Below are positions 52,563 through 61,406 of a DNA stretch of 64,000 bases, in pieces. Numbering within the stretch: position 1 is the first letter of the stretch; each line of letters opens with the position of its first letter. The notes below the pieces were generated by a model, which did no database searches, was not told where the DNA came from, and was given only the letters and a program-made list of their open reading frames with translations. This DNA comes from JALHVH01 sp963773685. Lineage in GTDB: Bacteria > Acidobacteriota > Aminicenantia > Aminicenantales > Saccharicenantaceae. The translations under genes and the position numbers were made by a program. The stretch spans positions 310,001 through 374,000 of the forward strand of contig CAVZBY010000005.1 of NCBI GenBank assembly GCA_963773685.1. Reading direction: 5' to 3'.

Positions 52563-53131
52563 ATCGTCCTCCCGTCCCGGAGTTCCAGGTAGATGCGGCC
52601 GAGGTCCTTGAGCGCCCGATGGACCTGGGCCTTGACGGTCCCGACCTCGACCCCCAAGAGCTCCGCGATCTCCCGGAGCTTGAGGTCCTCGTAGCGGCTG
52701 AGCATCAGGACCTCCCGTTTCTTCCACGGCAAGCGGCCCAGGGCCCGGTGCATCAGGGCGGCTTCCTGCCCCTCCTCGAGCGCGTCCTCGGGCCGGGGCT
52801 CCTGCGAGGGCGGCTCGGCGCAGGCTTTCTCGAGCGGGAGCTCGTCCTTGCGCCTTCTCAGGTGGTCGATGTGGGCGTTCCGGGCGATCCGGAACATCCA
52901 GACGGCGAACCGGTCCCGCCCCTGATATCCGGCCCTGTACTTCAGGATCCGCATGAAGACGTCCTGGACGAGGTCCTCGCTGGCGCTCCGGTTCCCGGTC
53001 AGGCGGAGGAAGAAGTTGTAGAGCACGACCTGGTGCCGCTCGAAGAGGACGGCCAGCTTTTCGATCCGGCCGTCCCTGACGGCTTCCATGAGTTCGTTAT
53101 CGCTCGGGGCCATGGGTCTTCTGTCGCTCAT
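52559..53131 (-). CDS. ECF-type RNA polymerase sigma factor
   Basis: 190 residues from ATG 53131. Region 2 is NFFLRLTGNRSASEDLVQDVFMRI, RYAVWMFRIARNAHIDHLRR-like sequence follows, and region 4 is LPWKKREVLMLSRYEDLKLREIAELLGVEVGTVKAQVHRALKDL. It directs transcription of its own operon (sigma, anti-sigma, two DUF4097 genes), as suggested by an ECF-like AACC/GTCTTA promoter directly upstream. The -10 is so close to the ATG that the mRNA may begin at the start codon. Confidence 0.92.
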   Translation of the reverse strand: MSDRRPMAPSDNELMEAVRDGRIEKLAVLFERHQVVLYNFFLRLTGNRSASEDLVQDVFMRILKYRAGYQGRDRFAVWMFRIARNAHIDHLRRRKDELPLEKACAEPPSQEPRPEDALEEGQEAALMHRALGRLPWKKREVLMLSRYEDLKLREIAELLGVEVGTVKAQVHRALKDLGRIYLELRDGRTI

Positions 53132-53135
53132 GGTA

Positions 53136-53161
53136 TAAGACCGTCTTTCGCGCAAAAGGTT
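53136..53161 (-). promoter_or_regulatory. ECF-type promoter of the sigma operon at 53131
   Basis: Minus-strand AACC (53161-53158), 16 bp, GTCTTA (53141-53136). This matches the general ECF pattern of AAC(C) at -35 and GTCT-A at -10. Compare the twin at 55690. Confidence 0.6.
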
Positions 53162-53251
53162 GCGAAGCGGAGCGGATTTTCCTCGCCGGGGAAAATCAGC
53201 GTCTTCAGGAGGGATGTCCCCGAGTGCTTCGAAGGCGATCCCTCAATAAGC

Positions 53252-54514
53252 TTACTTTACGGTCTTGAGGATCTTCTTGGTCACGGGCACCCAGTTTTCG
53301 AGGTACTTGCGCCCCCCTTCCTTTTCGTCGACAAGGGCCTGGAAGATGGCCCTGAGGTGGTTATAGGGGAGGGTCCCGATGAGCATCCGGTTGTTGATGA
53401 TCATGGTCGGCGTCGAGCGGATGCCGAAGGCCGCCTTCTCCGAGTTCTTCTCGTACTCCATTCCCGTATTGATGATGCTCGCGACGAGGGCCTGGGTCTT
53501 TTCGTCCGTCAGGGCGGCTTCGACCCCGTACTTGCGGGCGAGCGCCTGCCGCCACTCGGCGCTGGTCTTGGCCGTCCGGAAATTGGCGAAGATCTCGTCG
53601 TGGATGGCCGGGAACTTGGCCGGGTCGTAGGCGGACATCAGGGATAGATCGCAGGCCCCGGGATGGAGGTTCTTGGTGACGACCTTGTTGCATTTCGTTT
53701 CCAGCGGGAAGTACTGGAAGGCGATGTTGATCTTCCCCGCGAATTCCTTCTTCAGCTTGTCCATCTGCTGGGTGAGGTAGAGGCAGTCGGGGCAGAGGAA
53801 GTCGACGTACTCGACGACCTGGATGGGGGCGTCCTCGAACTTCTCTGTGGACTTGGCCGTCCAGAAGGGCGAGATGACGCTCGGCCAGGCGACCTTGGGC
53901 AGCTCGAAGAACTGCCGGACGACCGTCTGGGCCGTCCCCGTCTGCGCCTCTTTCTTGGCGTCATGGAACAGGATGACGCCGTAAGCCCCCATCGCCGCGA
54001 TGGCCCCGAAGACGACGACCAGCTTCCAGGAGAAGCGGGCGTACCTGGCGAAGAAGCCGGGCGCGTCGCGGTCGATCCCGTATCTCCAGAATAGGAGGAA
54101 ATTCAGGATGGAGAACACGTAATAGCCGCTGCAGAGAAGGCAGAGGCTCTTGAGGAAGAACACGGAGTAGGCGAACAGCGCCAGGACTCCCAGGACGTTG
54201 GCCAGGGCGATGGACTTGTTGGTCCTCTCGAAAGCCTCGGAAGGGAAGAGGGCGCCGAGAATGACCAGGGCTCCGGCGAAGAGCCCGAAATAGCCGATCG
54301 GGATGCCGAGGACCTGGGAGATGACCGAGAAGGCCGAGCTGTCGCAATTGAAGAACGCGCTGACGTCGCAGAAGGCGCCCTCGTAGATGGACGCCGGGTA
54401 GTTGGCCAGGAAGAAATGGCGCATGGTCATGATGGACGCCGCCATCATCCCGGCTCCCGCCAGGAAGCTCAGCAACCGCCTGCCGTATCCGTTCAAGGTC
54501 AGTGTTTTGTACAT
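53252..54514 (-). CDS. VKOR-DsbA thioredoxin fusion protein
   Basis: 420 residues. The N-terminus is a VKOR-like membrane domain (four to five helices) with loop cysteines in CDVSAFFNCDSSAFS and the active CxxC in SLCLLCSGYYVF. The C-terminal DsbA-like domain has EYVDFLCPDCLYL (CPDC active site), HPGACDLSLMSAYDP, and the cis-proline region STPTMIINNRMLIG. It couples disulfide formation in exported proteins to quinone reduction. It is divergent from purM across a region with two promoters. Confidence 0.9.
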   Translation of the reverse strand: MYKTLTLNGYGRRLLSFLAGAGMMAASIMTMRHFFLANYPASIYEGAFCDVSAFFNCDSSAFSVISQVLGIPIGYFGLFAGALVILGALFPSEAFERTNKSIALANVLGVLALFAYSVFFLKSLCLLCSGYYVFSILNFLLFWRYGIDRDAPGFFARYARFSWKLVVVFGAIAAMGAYGVILFHDAKKEAQTGTAQTVVRQFFELPKVAWPSVISPFWTAKSTEKFEDAPIQVVEYVDFLCPDCLYLTQQMDKLKKEFAGKINIAFQYFPLETKCNKVVTKNLHPGACDLSLMSAYDPAKFPAIHDEIFANFRTAKTSAEWRQALARKYGVEAALTDEKTQALVASIINTGMEYEKNSEKAAFGIRSTPTMIINNRMLIGTLPYNHLRAIFQALVDEKEGGRKYLENWVPVTKKILKTVK

Positions 54515-54544
54515 GCCGGTCTCCTCTCGGGGCCTTCCTCATGA

Positions 54545-54573
54545 TTTATATGTGAGGCTCCCGCCGAAGTCAA
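54545..54573 (-). promoter_or_regulatory. promoter of the VKOR-DsbA gene
   Basis: Minus-strand TTGACT (54573-54568), 17 bp, TATAAA (54550-54545). It is 30 bp from the ATG. Confidence 0.65.
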
Positions 54574-54593
54574 CGCCCTGCCGCCGCCCCGGT

Positions 54594-54623
54594 TTGACTT
54601 GCCCGGGCGGGGGATGATATTTT
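54594..54623 (+). promoter_or_regulatory. purM promoter
   Basis: TTGACT (54594-54599), 18 bp, TATTTT (54618-54623). It is 31 bp before the chosen ATG at 54655. Confidence 0.5.
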
Positions 54624-54654
54624 GATACCGGAAATCGCCGCCCAGGAGCGCTCT

Positions 54655-55672
54655 ATGCCAGCCATGACGTACCGGAAAGCCGGGGTGAACATCGACGAAG
54701 CCGACCGGTTCATCGCGAAGATCAAGCCCATGGTGAGGTCGACCGTCCGCCCGGAGGTCATGGGGACGATCGGAGGCTTCAGCGGCCTTTTCGCGCCCCG
54801 GCTCAGGGGCATGCGGAAGCCGGTCCTCGTCTCTTCGACCGACGGCGTCGGAACCAAGCTCCTGGTCGCCGAGGCGCTCAAGAAGTACGACACGGTCGGG
54901 ATCGACCTCGTGGCCATGTCGGTCGACGATGTCGTCGTCCTCGGCGCCGAGCCCCTCTTCTTCCTCGACTACATCGCGGTCGGGAAGCTGGACGCCGGGG
55001 CGATGGCCCAGGTGATGAAGGGCATCGTCAAGGGCTGCCGCGAAGCGAATTGCGCCCTCCTCGGCGGCGAGACGGCCGAGCTTCCGGGCCTCTATGCTCC
55101 CGGAAAGTGGGACCTGGCGGGCTTCTGCGTCGGCCTCGTCGACGCCGACCGGATCATCGACGGGCGCCGTGTCCGGCCGGGAGACAAGGTCATCGGCCTG
55201 GCCTCGTCGGGCCTCCACAGCAACGGCTATCTCGTTGGTCCGCAAAGTGTTCACGGAAAAAGAGATCCGCGGGAAGATCGGCCTCGAGCTGCTCAAGCCC
55301 ACCCGCATCTACACCCGCGCCATCCTCGAGGTTCTGAGATCGGTCCGGATCAAATCGATGGCCCATATCACCGGGGGGGGATTCACGGACAACATCCCCC
55401 GCGTCATCCCCGAAGGCTGTCGGGTCGAGATCCGGCAGGGGTCGTGGCCCGTCCCGCCCATCTTCCGGCTCATCAGCGAGAAGGGTGGTATCCGGGACGC
55501 CGAGATGTTCCGGACCTTGAATATGGGCATCGGCATGGTCCTCGTCGTTTCGCCCGGGGACGCGGACCGGACCGTGGCCCTGTTCGGCAAGCTCGGGCAG
55601 AAGGCCTGGGTCATAGGAAACGTCGAGAAGGGGTCAGGCCTCAACTTTTCAACTTTTGATAAGAAAAGTTGA
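54655..55672 (+). CDS. purM: phosphoribosylaminoimidazole (AIR) synthetase, one frameshift, repeat-derived C-terminus
   Basis: About 339 residues from ATG 54655 (AGGAGC upstream). It forms AIR from FGAM in purine synthesis. Motifs: TYRKAGVNIDEADRFIAKIKP, then KPVLVSSTDGVGTKLLVA, DLVAMSVDDVVVLGAEPLFFLDY, LLGGETAELPG and ASSGLHSNGY; after a one-base shift near 55232, LVRKVFTEKE, AHITGGGFTDNIPR and RTLNMGIGM. The final dozen residues (KGSGLNFSTFDKKS) are encoded by an inverted-repeat element, replacing the usual short C-terminus. Confidence 0.9.
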
Positions 55673-55683
55673 GGCCTGACCCC
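55630..55683. repeat. perfect inverted-repeat element at the purM 3' end
   Basis: Two perfect 20-bp arms, 55630-55649 and 55664-55683, around a 14-nt loop. The right arm begins AAAAGTTGAGGCC and ends TGACCCC. The element includes the purM stop codon. Related half-copies occur at 58736 and 61594. Confidence 0.9.
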
Positions 55684-55689
55684 TCTGCC

Positions 55690-55716
55690 AACCGGTTCCG
55701 GTTTCCGCTCGTCTAA
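55690..55716 (+). promoter_or_regulatory. ECF-type promoter of the sigma operon at 55741
   Basis: AACC (55690-55693), 17 bp, GTCTAA (55711-55716). It is just upstream of the sigma gene and resembles the ECF promoter at 53136-53161. Confidence 0.6.
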
Positions 55717-55740
55717 AGTATGTGAAACCGGAGACAACGA

Positions 55741-56340
55741 TTGACCGACGAACACGAGCTCATCGCGGGGCTCGCGCGGGGCGACCGCGCGGCGTTCCGG
55801 GAACTGGTCGAAACCCACAAGAAAAAGGTCTATTTCCTCGCCTTGGACATGGTCGGCAATCCCGTGGACGCCGAGGACGTCTCCCAGGAGGTCTTCTTGA
55901 AGGTCTTCCGTTCTTTTGACACGTTCAACCGGGAAGCCAAGCTCGGGTCCTGGCTCTACCGGATCACATACAACGCCTGCATCGACCACCTGAGGAAACG
56001 CGCCTCGACACCCGAACCGATGGAGGACGAGGCTCTCGAGGCGAGCTTCCGGAGCCACCCCCAGGTCTCCGCCCCCCGGGCTTCCGACGACCCGGCGGTC
56101 GCCGCCGAGCATGCCCAGCTCAGGGAGCGGATCGAGCGCGCCCTCGAGACCGTCTCCCCTCAGGAGAAAGCGGTGTTCATCCTGCGCCATCACGAGGACC
56201 TGGCCCTCGGCGATATCGCCGAGGCCCTGGGCCTTTCCGTCGGCTCGGTCAAGAGCTATCTCTTCCGGGCCGTCCGGAAGCTTCGGAAGGAGCTCCTGCC
56301 CGCCGGGGCGGCCGCAGGCCTGGAGGGTTCCCATGAATGA
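55741..56340 (+). CDS. ECF sigma factor (RpoE-like)
   Basis: 199 residues from TTG 55741 with CGGAGA upstream. Region 2: FRELVETHKKKVYFLALDMV, AEDVSQEVFLKVFRSFDTF, SWLYRITYNACIDHLRKR. Region 4: LETVSPQEKAVFILRHHEDLALGDIAEALGLSVGSVKSYLFRAVRKL. It is longer in the linker than the factor at 52559. The downstream anti-sigma gene overlaps it by eight bases, so the pair is coupled. Confidence 0.92.
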   Translation: MTDEHELIAGLARGDRAAFRELVETHKKKVYFLALDMVGNPVDAEDVSQEVFLKVFRSFDTFNREAKLGSWLYRITYNACIDHLRKRASTPEPMEDEALEASFRSHPQVSAPRASDDPAVAAEHAQLRERIERALETVSPQEKAVFILRHHEDLALGDIAEALGLSVGSVKSYLFRAVRKLRKELLPAGAAAGLEGSHE

Positions 56341-57136
56341 ATGCGCGAAGTGCCGCGACCGGATGGCCGAGGCGCTCTACGGCGAGATGACGCCGGAAGG
56401 CCGGGCTTCCTTCGAGGCCCATCTCAAGGCCTGTCCGGTATGCGCCTCGGAGTTCGAAGCGATGACCGAAACACGGAAGATCCTCGATACGAGGGAACGG
56501 CGGGATCCCGGGCCCGATTTCTGGGAGGGATACTGGGACCGGCTGGAGAAGCGCCTCGACGCGGAGCCGCGGCCCGCGCCGCGCCTCGTCCGCCGGCCTT
56601 TCGTCCTCTTCCCGGCATGGGGCTTCCGGTTCGCCGCGGCGGCCGCCCTTCTCGTCGTCGGCATCCTCATCGGGCGGACCCTCCTCCGTCCGCCGGCTCC
56701 CCGTGTCGCGCGGTCGACCCCCGAGACCATGATCCCCGCGCCGGGCGTCGAACAGGCCTCGGCCCCCGTCCTCAGGGCGCAGGACTACTTCGAGCGGTCC
56801 AAGCTGATCCTCCTCGGGCTCGTCAATTACGATCCCGCGGCCTCGGATGTCTATGGCCTGGACCTGCCCCGCCAGAAACAGCTTTCGCGCGCGCTGGTGA
56901 ACGAGGCGGGAAGCCTCAAGAACGACCTCAAGGCCCCCGCCCAAAAGCGCCTGCGGGAGCTCGTCGCGGACCTCGAGACCATCCTCATCCAGATCGCCAA
57001 CCTCGAATCGGCCAACGACCTCGAAGCCGTCGAGATGGTCAAGAACGGGGTCGAAGAAAAGGGCATCTTCCTGAAGATCAACCTGACCGAAATGGGGCCG
57101 TCACCGAAGGCCCGGACCGATAAATCGCCGATGTGA
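56333..57136 (+). CDS. anti-sigma factor with zinc finger and one TM helix
   Basis: 267 residues from ATG 56333. The N-terminal zf-HC2 zinc finger NECAKCRDRMAEALYGEM carries HLKACPVCASEF (H-x3-C-x2-C). FRFAAAAALLVVGILIGRTL is one transmembrane segment. The periplasmic part is helical (YFERSKLILLGLVNYD, LVNEAGSLKNDLKAPAQKRL). It probably holds the upstream sigma factor at the membrane until a signal releases it. The stop is just before the HEAT gene start. Confidence 0.88.
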   Translation: MNECAKCRDRMAEALYGEMTPEGRASFEAHLKACPVCASEFEAMTETRKILDTRERRDPGPDFWEGYWDRLEKRLDAEPRPAPRLVRRPFVLFPAWGFRFAAAAALLVVGILIGRTLLRPPAPRVARSTPETMIPAPGVEQASAPVLRAQDYFERSKLILLGLVNYDPAASDVYGLDLPRQKQLSRALVNEAGSLKNDLKAPAQKRLRELVADLETILIQIANLESANDLEAVEMVKNGVEEKGIFLKINLTEMGPSPKARTDKSPM

Positions 57137-57147
57137 AGGAGAATATC

Positions 57148-58731
57148 ATGAAAATGAGAACGTTGCGCCTGGCCGTCATCCTGGGCCTTGCCCTGGCCGC
57201 CCCTCCCGTCCGGGGCGCCGTCCCGCCGCCGGAGAGCGCGCAGGAAAAGGACGCCGTCGCCTATAAGCAGGCTTACAGCCTGATCCTCGGGGAGAAGTGG
57301 GAGGAGGCCCGGAAGGCCATGGAGAAGCTCGCCGCCGATTTCCCCTCCAGCTCCTGGATCGACGACGCCCGGTTCTGGAAGTGCTACTCCCTGGAGAAGC
57401 TCGGCCAGTCCATGGAGTCGGTCTTCAAGTGCTATAAGGAGTTCGCCGACGCGTTTCCCAAGAGCGATTGGGCCGACGACGCCCGGTCCAACATGGTCAG
57501 GCTCGGTCACGAGCTGGCCCGGGCCGGAAAGCCCGAATACGAGGCGGTCGTCAAGACGTTCGAGGAGAGCGGCGACGAAGAGGTCAAGCTCGCGGCGCTC
57601 TACGCCCTTCAGAACATGGGCGACGAAGAGGCCCTCAAGACCGTCATCGACCTCCTGGACAAGTCGAAGGACGAGAAGCTCCGGAACCGCATCGTCTTCA
57701 TGCTCCAGGACTTCGAGTCCAAGGAGGCCTTCGCCAAGCTCCGCTCTCTCGCGCTCGGCGACGCCGACCCCAGGATCCAGAAGGCCGCCCTCTTCGCCAT
57801 CGCCGAACGGGAGGACGCCGAGTCCCTCCAGGTCCTGAAGGACGTCCTCAGGTCCAAGGCCGATCCGGAGGTCCGGAAGACCGCCCTCTTCGCGCTCGGC
57901 GAAGCCGACGATCCCTCGGTCGTCCCTTACCTCGTGGATATCGCCCTGACCGATCCCGACGTCGAGATGGCCCGCACGGCCGCCTTCGCTCTCGAGAGCG
58001 TCGATTCGAAGGAGGCCCGGGCCGGGGTCCTGCGCATCCTCAAGGAAGCCAAGGATCCCGAGGTCCGCAAGGCGGCGCTCTTTTCGATCGGGGAGGAAGG
58101 GAGCGCGGAGACGCTTCCCTTCCTGAAAGAGATCATTCTCAGCGAGGCCGACAAGGAGCTCTCCCGGGCGGCGCTCTTCCAGGTCGCCGAGATCGGCGGC
58201 CCCGAATCCCTGGCGCTTCTCAAGGAGGTCGTGGCCTCGGGCAAGGACAAAGAGATGCGGAGGGCCGCCCTGTTCGCCATCGCCGAATACGAAGGCGCGG
58301 GCGTCAGGGAGATCCTGCTCGATGCCGCCCTCAATAACCCGGACGAGGAGCTGGCCGAAGCGGCCGTGTTCGCCCTGATGGAAGGCGACGCCAAGCTCGG
58401 CCCCGAGGCGATGCTCGATCTCATGAAGAAGGCGCGGTCGCCCCGGATCCGCCGGGCCGTCCTGATGAACATCGCGGAGGAAGGCGGGGCCGGCTCGATC
58501 AAGGCCCTGGTCGGGCTCCTCAAGGACGAGAAGGACCCCGAGACGCGGCGCATGGCCGTGTTCGGCCTGGGCCAGACGAAGAGCGACGAGGCCGTCCCTG
58601 TCCTCCTGGACCTCGTCCGCCTCGACAAGGATCCCGGGGTCCGGACGGCGGCCGTCCAGGCCCTCGGCGAGATCGGAACGCCCAAGGCCAAGGCGGCCCT
58701 GGTCGAGATCCTGAACCGGAAAGAGAACTGA
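57148..58731 (+). CDS. exported TPR and HEAT-repeat protein
   Basis: 527 residues from ATG 57148, chosen because AAGGAG is seven bases upstream; a GTG at 57133 is an alternative. A signal peptide (RTLRLAVILGLALAAPPVRG) is followed by two TPR-like hairpins (YSLILGEKWEEARKAMEKLA, then FKCYKEFADAFPKSDWADDA). Roughly 13 HEAT repeats of about 31 residues follow, with the core VRKAALFALGE. A periplasmic scaffold, possibly the sensory partner of the anti-sigma factor. Confidence 0.88.
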   Translation: MKMRTLRLAVILGLALAAPPVRGAVPPPESAQEKDAVAYKQAYSLILGEKWEEARKAMEKLAADFPSSSWIDDARFWKCYSLEKLGQSMESVFKCYKEFADAFPKSDWADDARSNMVRLGHELARAGKPEYEAVVKTFEESGDEEVKLAALYALQNMGDEEALKTVIDLLDKSKDEKLRNRIVFMLQDFESKEAFAKLRSLALGDADPRIQKAALFAIAEREDAESLQVLKDVLRSKADPEVRKTALFALGEADDPSVVPYLVDIALTDPDVEMARTAAFALESVDSKEARAGVLRILKEAKDPEVRKAALFSIGEEGSAETLPFLKEIILSEADKELSRAALFQVAEIGGPESLALLKEVVASGKDKEMRRAALFAIAEYEGAGVREILLDAALNNPDEELAEAAVFALMEGDAKLGPEAMLDLMKKARSPRIRRAVLMNIAEEGGAGSIKALVGLLKDEKDPETRRMAVFGLGQTKSDEAVPVLLDLVRLDKDPGVRTAAVQALGEIGTPKAKAALVEILNRKEN

Positions 58732-58733
58732 TC

Positions 58734-59901
58734 ATGGGGTCCGGCGTTAAAAAGCTGAGGCCTAACCCCTGGCTGCGCGCCGGGCTCCCCCTGATATTGG
58801 CGGTCGCCCTGGGGGGGCATGAGCTCCCCCGGGAGGTCGTCCGGCATGCGGGCCCGGGGGAGTCCCTGAGCGCCCGGGTGGATTGGGCGCAGAGGGAAGC
58901 GCGCGCCCGGGGATATAAAACGGGCTTCTGGGCGGCCTACAGCATCGAACGCATGACGGGGGAGAATTCCCACATCGGCTCATTCGACTTCGGCTCGAGA
59001 TCGTCCGAGCTCACCCTGGGCGAGATCATCGCGGGAAAGCGGCTCGACAAGCCTGCCTCCGCCCCGCGGAGCGTCCAAACCACCGCCCGCGAGGTCCTCG
59101 AAGACCTGGAGCGAACGCCCAAACCGGCGAAGAAGGTCCGCAGGGACGTCGCCCTCCTGTTCCGGTTCGGCGATACCGGCGGGGCGAGGCCCGAACACGT
59201 CGCCTTGAGCGATATGGACCTCGCTTTCGATCTCAAGGGACGGCCCCTTGTCTGGCTGGGAGGGGCGACGGACGAGGAGAGCCTCGGGTTCGTCCGCAAG
59301 CTCTTCGCCGCCGCCGGCGACGAGGAGATCAAGGAGGACCTCATCGCCGCGGCCGGCATCCATGACACCCCGGCCCTCGCCATCCCCTTTCTCGAGACCG
59401 TCCTGAAGAGCCGGGAGAGCGACGAGGTCCGCAAGGACGCGGCCTTCTGGATCGGTCAGCAGGGAGGCCCGTCGGCCCTGAAGATCCTCGGCGGAACGGC
59501 CCGGACCGATCCGTCCATCGAGGTCCGGAAGGGCGCCGTCTTCGGGCTGAGCCAGGTCGAGCTCGAAGCGGCCGTCGACAGTCTCATCGAGCTGGCCCGG
59601 ACCGCCGGTCACCGCCGATGTCCGGCACGAGGCCGTGTTCTGGCTCGGCCAGCGGGCTTCGAAGAAGGCGGAAGCGGCCCTCGTGGGATTCGTGGACAAA
59701 GATGCGGACCCCAAGGTTCAGGAGCAGGCGCTGTTCGCCCTTTCGGAGCTTCCCGACAACCAGGGCGTCGAGCCGCTCATCAAGATCGCCAAGACGCATC
59801 CCAATCCGCACATCCGTAAGAAGGCCATCTTCTGGCTGGGGGAATGCGAGGATGATCCGAGGGCGCTCGAGGCCCTGATCGCGATCGTCAAGGGGTCTTA
59901 A
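58734..59901 (+). CDS. exported HEAT-repeat protein (one frameshift)
   Basis: About 389 residues. The ATG is two bases past the previous stop, and the first residues (GSGVKKLRPNP) are encoded by a REP-like half-repeat. A signal-like LPLILAVALGG follows. The middle (FWAAYSIERMTGENSHIG, SDMDLAFDLKGRPLVWLGG) is unlike HEAT. The C-terminus has HEAT repeats (VRKDAAFWIGQQGG, VRKGAVFGLSQVE, HEAVFWLGQRASK, IRKKAIFWLGECED). Frame changes near 59605. It ends the ECF operon and overlaps the convergent FG-GAP gene by four bases. Confidence 0.8.
58736..58769. repeat. diverged copy of the inverted-repeat element
   Basis: GGGGTCC, a short loop and AAAAAGCTGAGGCCTAACCCC, close to the right arm at 55664. It overlaps the first codons of the HEAT gene. 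Confidence 0.7.
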
Positions 59902-61205
59902 CTTATAGCCCCCCATCCCTTCGGGCTCCAGAATCGAACCCGATCTTTCAGATCATCGAAGTAGCCGTCGTTGACGACGCTCCGGACCTTCCCTTCTGCC
60001 GAGGCGCCGGCGTGGAGCTGTTCGAAACGGTGGCTCGTCAGGACCCGGACCGTTCGGAGATCGAAGCTGAATTCGTAATAGAGACCCGTATGGAGCGTGA
60101 TCGCAGAGATCCGGCTGTCGTTCAGGACCTCTATGGCGGCCACGGCTTCCTGATGGGCGATAAGAGCGTCGATGTCCGTCGCCGGGAGCAGGATATAGGC
60201 TTTCTGAGTACCTGGATCGGATCCCTGACAGATATATTCGCCCTGGGATTGGGGCGATGCGCCGCGAACCCGGTCCGGATCGAATATCGCCAGGAAGCCC
60301 GATCGATATTCGTTGTTGGTCCCTCCGGCGATGATCTCCGGTCTCCCGTCGCCGTCCAGGTCGTGGACGATGATGTCGTTGAAATGCCCCGAATTCCAAT
60401 ATTCGCCCCGTATCCTCCCCGCATGGTCCAGGACAAGGAGTTGGCTGGGAAAATTGGGTCGGTGGATCGAATCGACCACGATCTCGGACCGGCCGTCGCC
60501 GTCGAGGTCGGCGACGACGAAGCCCTGGATCCGGTAATCGGCGGAGAATCGTTCTCCGCCGAATCGCATCTCCCGTCCCGTCCGCAATCTCCAGAGGATG
60601 TTCCCCCGGGGACCGAAGCAGATGATCTCCCCCTCGTTGAGCTCGTCCTGGGTCTGTGTGCTGAAGAGGACCTCCGGGCTCCCGTCGGCGTCGAGGTCCC
60701 TGATGACGAGGTGCGGCATGCGGCCGGCCCAGGTCTCCGGAACGATCCTCCGGTACTGGAAACAGGCCCTATAGCCGGCCTCGTCCACGAGGTTCTCGAG
60801 CCCCGTATCGTACTTCCAGAGCTCTCGTCCCTTGTTGTCGAGGATCGAGAGGACGGACCCCCGGATATGGAAATCCGAGGGCCGACGGGACGCGAAGAGC
60901 TTCGGGAGGAAGATAAGGGCGGCCACGAGCCCGACTGAAGCAAGCCCTATGAACGGGAGGGCCTTCGCGACCGCGTTCTTCCGCGGGCGCTCCGTTCCGT
61001 TCCCGCCTCCCAGACGCTCCTCCCGCCAATGGTCGATCTCGTCGGCATAGGCGAAGATCCTGGACCTGGACGCCCCTTCGACGCGGCGGACCGGCAGGCC
61101 GAGAGCCTTCTCCCAGCGGTAACAGGTCCGCTTATCGCACCCGAGGTAGGTTGCGACCTCCTTCCAGGAGCTCAGCAGTCTGCGCGGGCGCTCTTCTTTG
61201 GTCAT
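59898..61205 (-). CDS. MerR/HTH-like module fused to a TM helix and FG-GAP-type sensor
   Basis: 435 residues. Residues 12-58 (SSWKEVATYLGCDKRTCYRWE, GLPVRR, FAYADEIDHW) match the DNA-binding module at 43640. Then one TM helix (ALPFIGLASVGLVAALIFL). The outer part has calcium-binding DxDxDG blades DLDADGSPEV, DLDGDGRSEI and DLDGDGRPEI within WD/FG-GAP-like beta-propeller sequence. The layout suggests a one-component transmembrane regulator that binds DNA inside and senses outside. It is convergent with the HEAT operon. Confidence 0.75.
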   Translation of the reverse strand: MTKEERPRRLLSSWKEVATYLGCDKRTCYRWEKALGLPVRRVEGASRSRIFAYADEIDHWREERLGGGNGTERPRKNAVAKALPFIGLASVGLVAALIFLPKLFASRRPSDFHIRGSVLSILDNKGRELWKYDTGLENLVDEAGYRACFQYRRIVPETWAGRMPHLVIRDLDADGSPEVLFSTQTQDELNEGEIICFGPRGNILWRLRTGREMRFGGERFSADYRIQGFVVADLDGDGRSEIVVDSIHRPNFPSQLLVLDHAGRIRGEYWNSGHFNDIIVHDLDGDGRPEIIAGGTNNEYRSGFLAIFDPDRVRGASPQSQGEYICQGSDPGTQKAYILLPATDIDALIAHQEAVAAIEVLNDSRISAITLHTGLYYEFSFDLRTVRVLTSHRFEQLHAGASAEGKVRSVVNDGYFDDLKDRVRFWSPKGWGAIS

Positions 61206-61236
61206 GGAGATGGTTCCCTTTCCGCCGTAAGTGATA

Positions 61237-61266
61237 TTTATAAATGAAATTATCGAAAGGCGTCAA
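61237..61266 (-). promoter_or_regulatory. promoter of the HTH-FG-GAP gene
   Basis: Minus-strand TTGACG (61266-61261), 18 bp, TATAAA (61242-61237), about 30 bp from the ATG. Confidence 0.6.
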
Positions 61267-61320
61267 TAGGGAAGTTCACGCTTTCAGGTCCCCTCGGATG
61301 AACGGGCGCCTGCCGTTCGC

Positions 61321-61360
61321 TGACACGATAGGACATTACCGGTCATTATCGGACAGATTC
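61321..61360. promoter_or_regulatory. 10-bp direct repeats, candidate operator
   Basis: Three adjacent decamers GGACATTACC, GGTCATTATC and GGACAGATTC, with a weaker TGACACGATA before them. They are one helical turn apart and end 11 bp upstream of the -35 of the small gene. This is a plausible operator or activator site. Confidence 0.4.
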
Positions 61361-61371
61361 CTCCGCCCCCG

Positions 61372-61399
61372 TTGACAGAGGGTTGAAGTGTGCTAATTT
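61372..61399 (+). promoter_or_regulatory. promoter of the 48-residue protein gene
   Basis: TTGACA (61372-61377), 16 bp, TAATTT (61394-61399), seven bases from the GTG start. Confidence 0.6.
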
Positions 61400-61406
61400 C
61401 TGTCCC

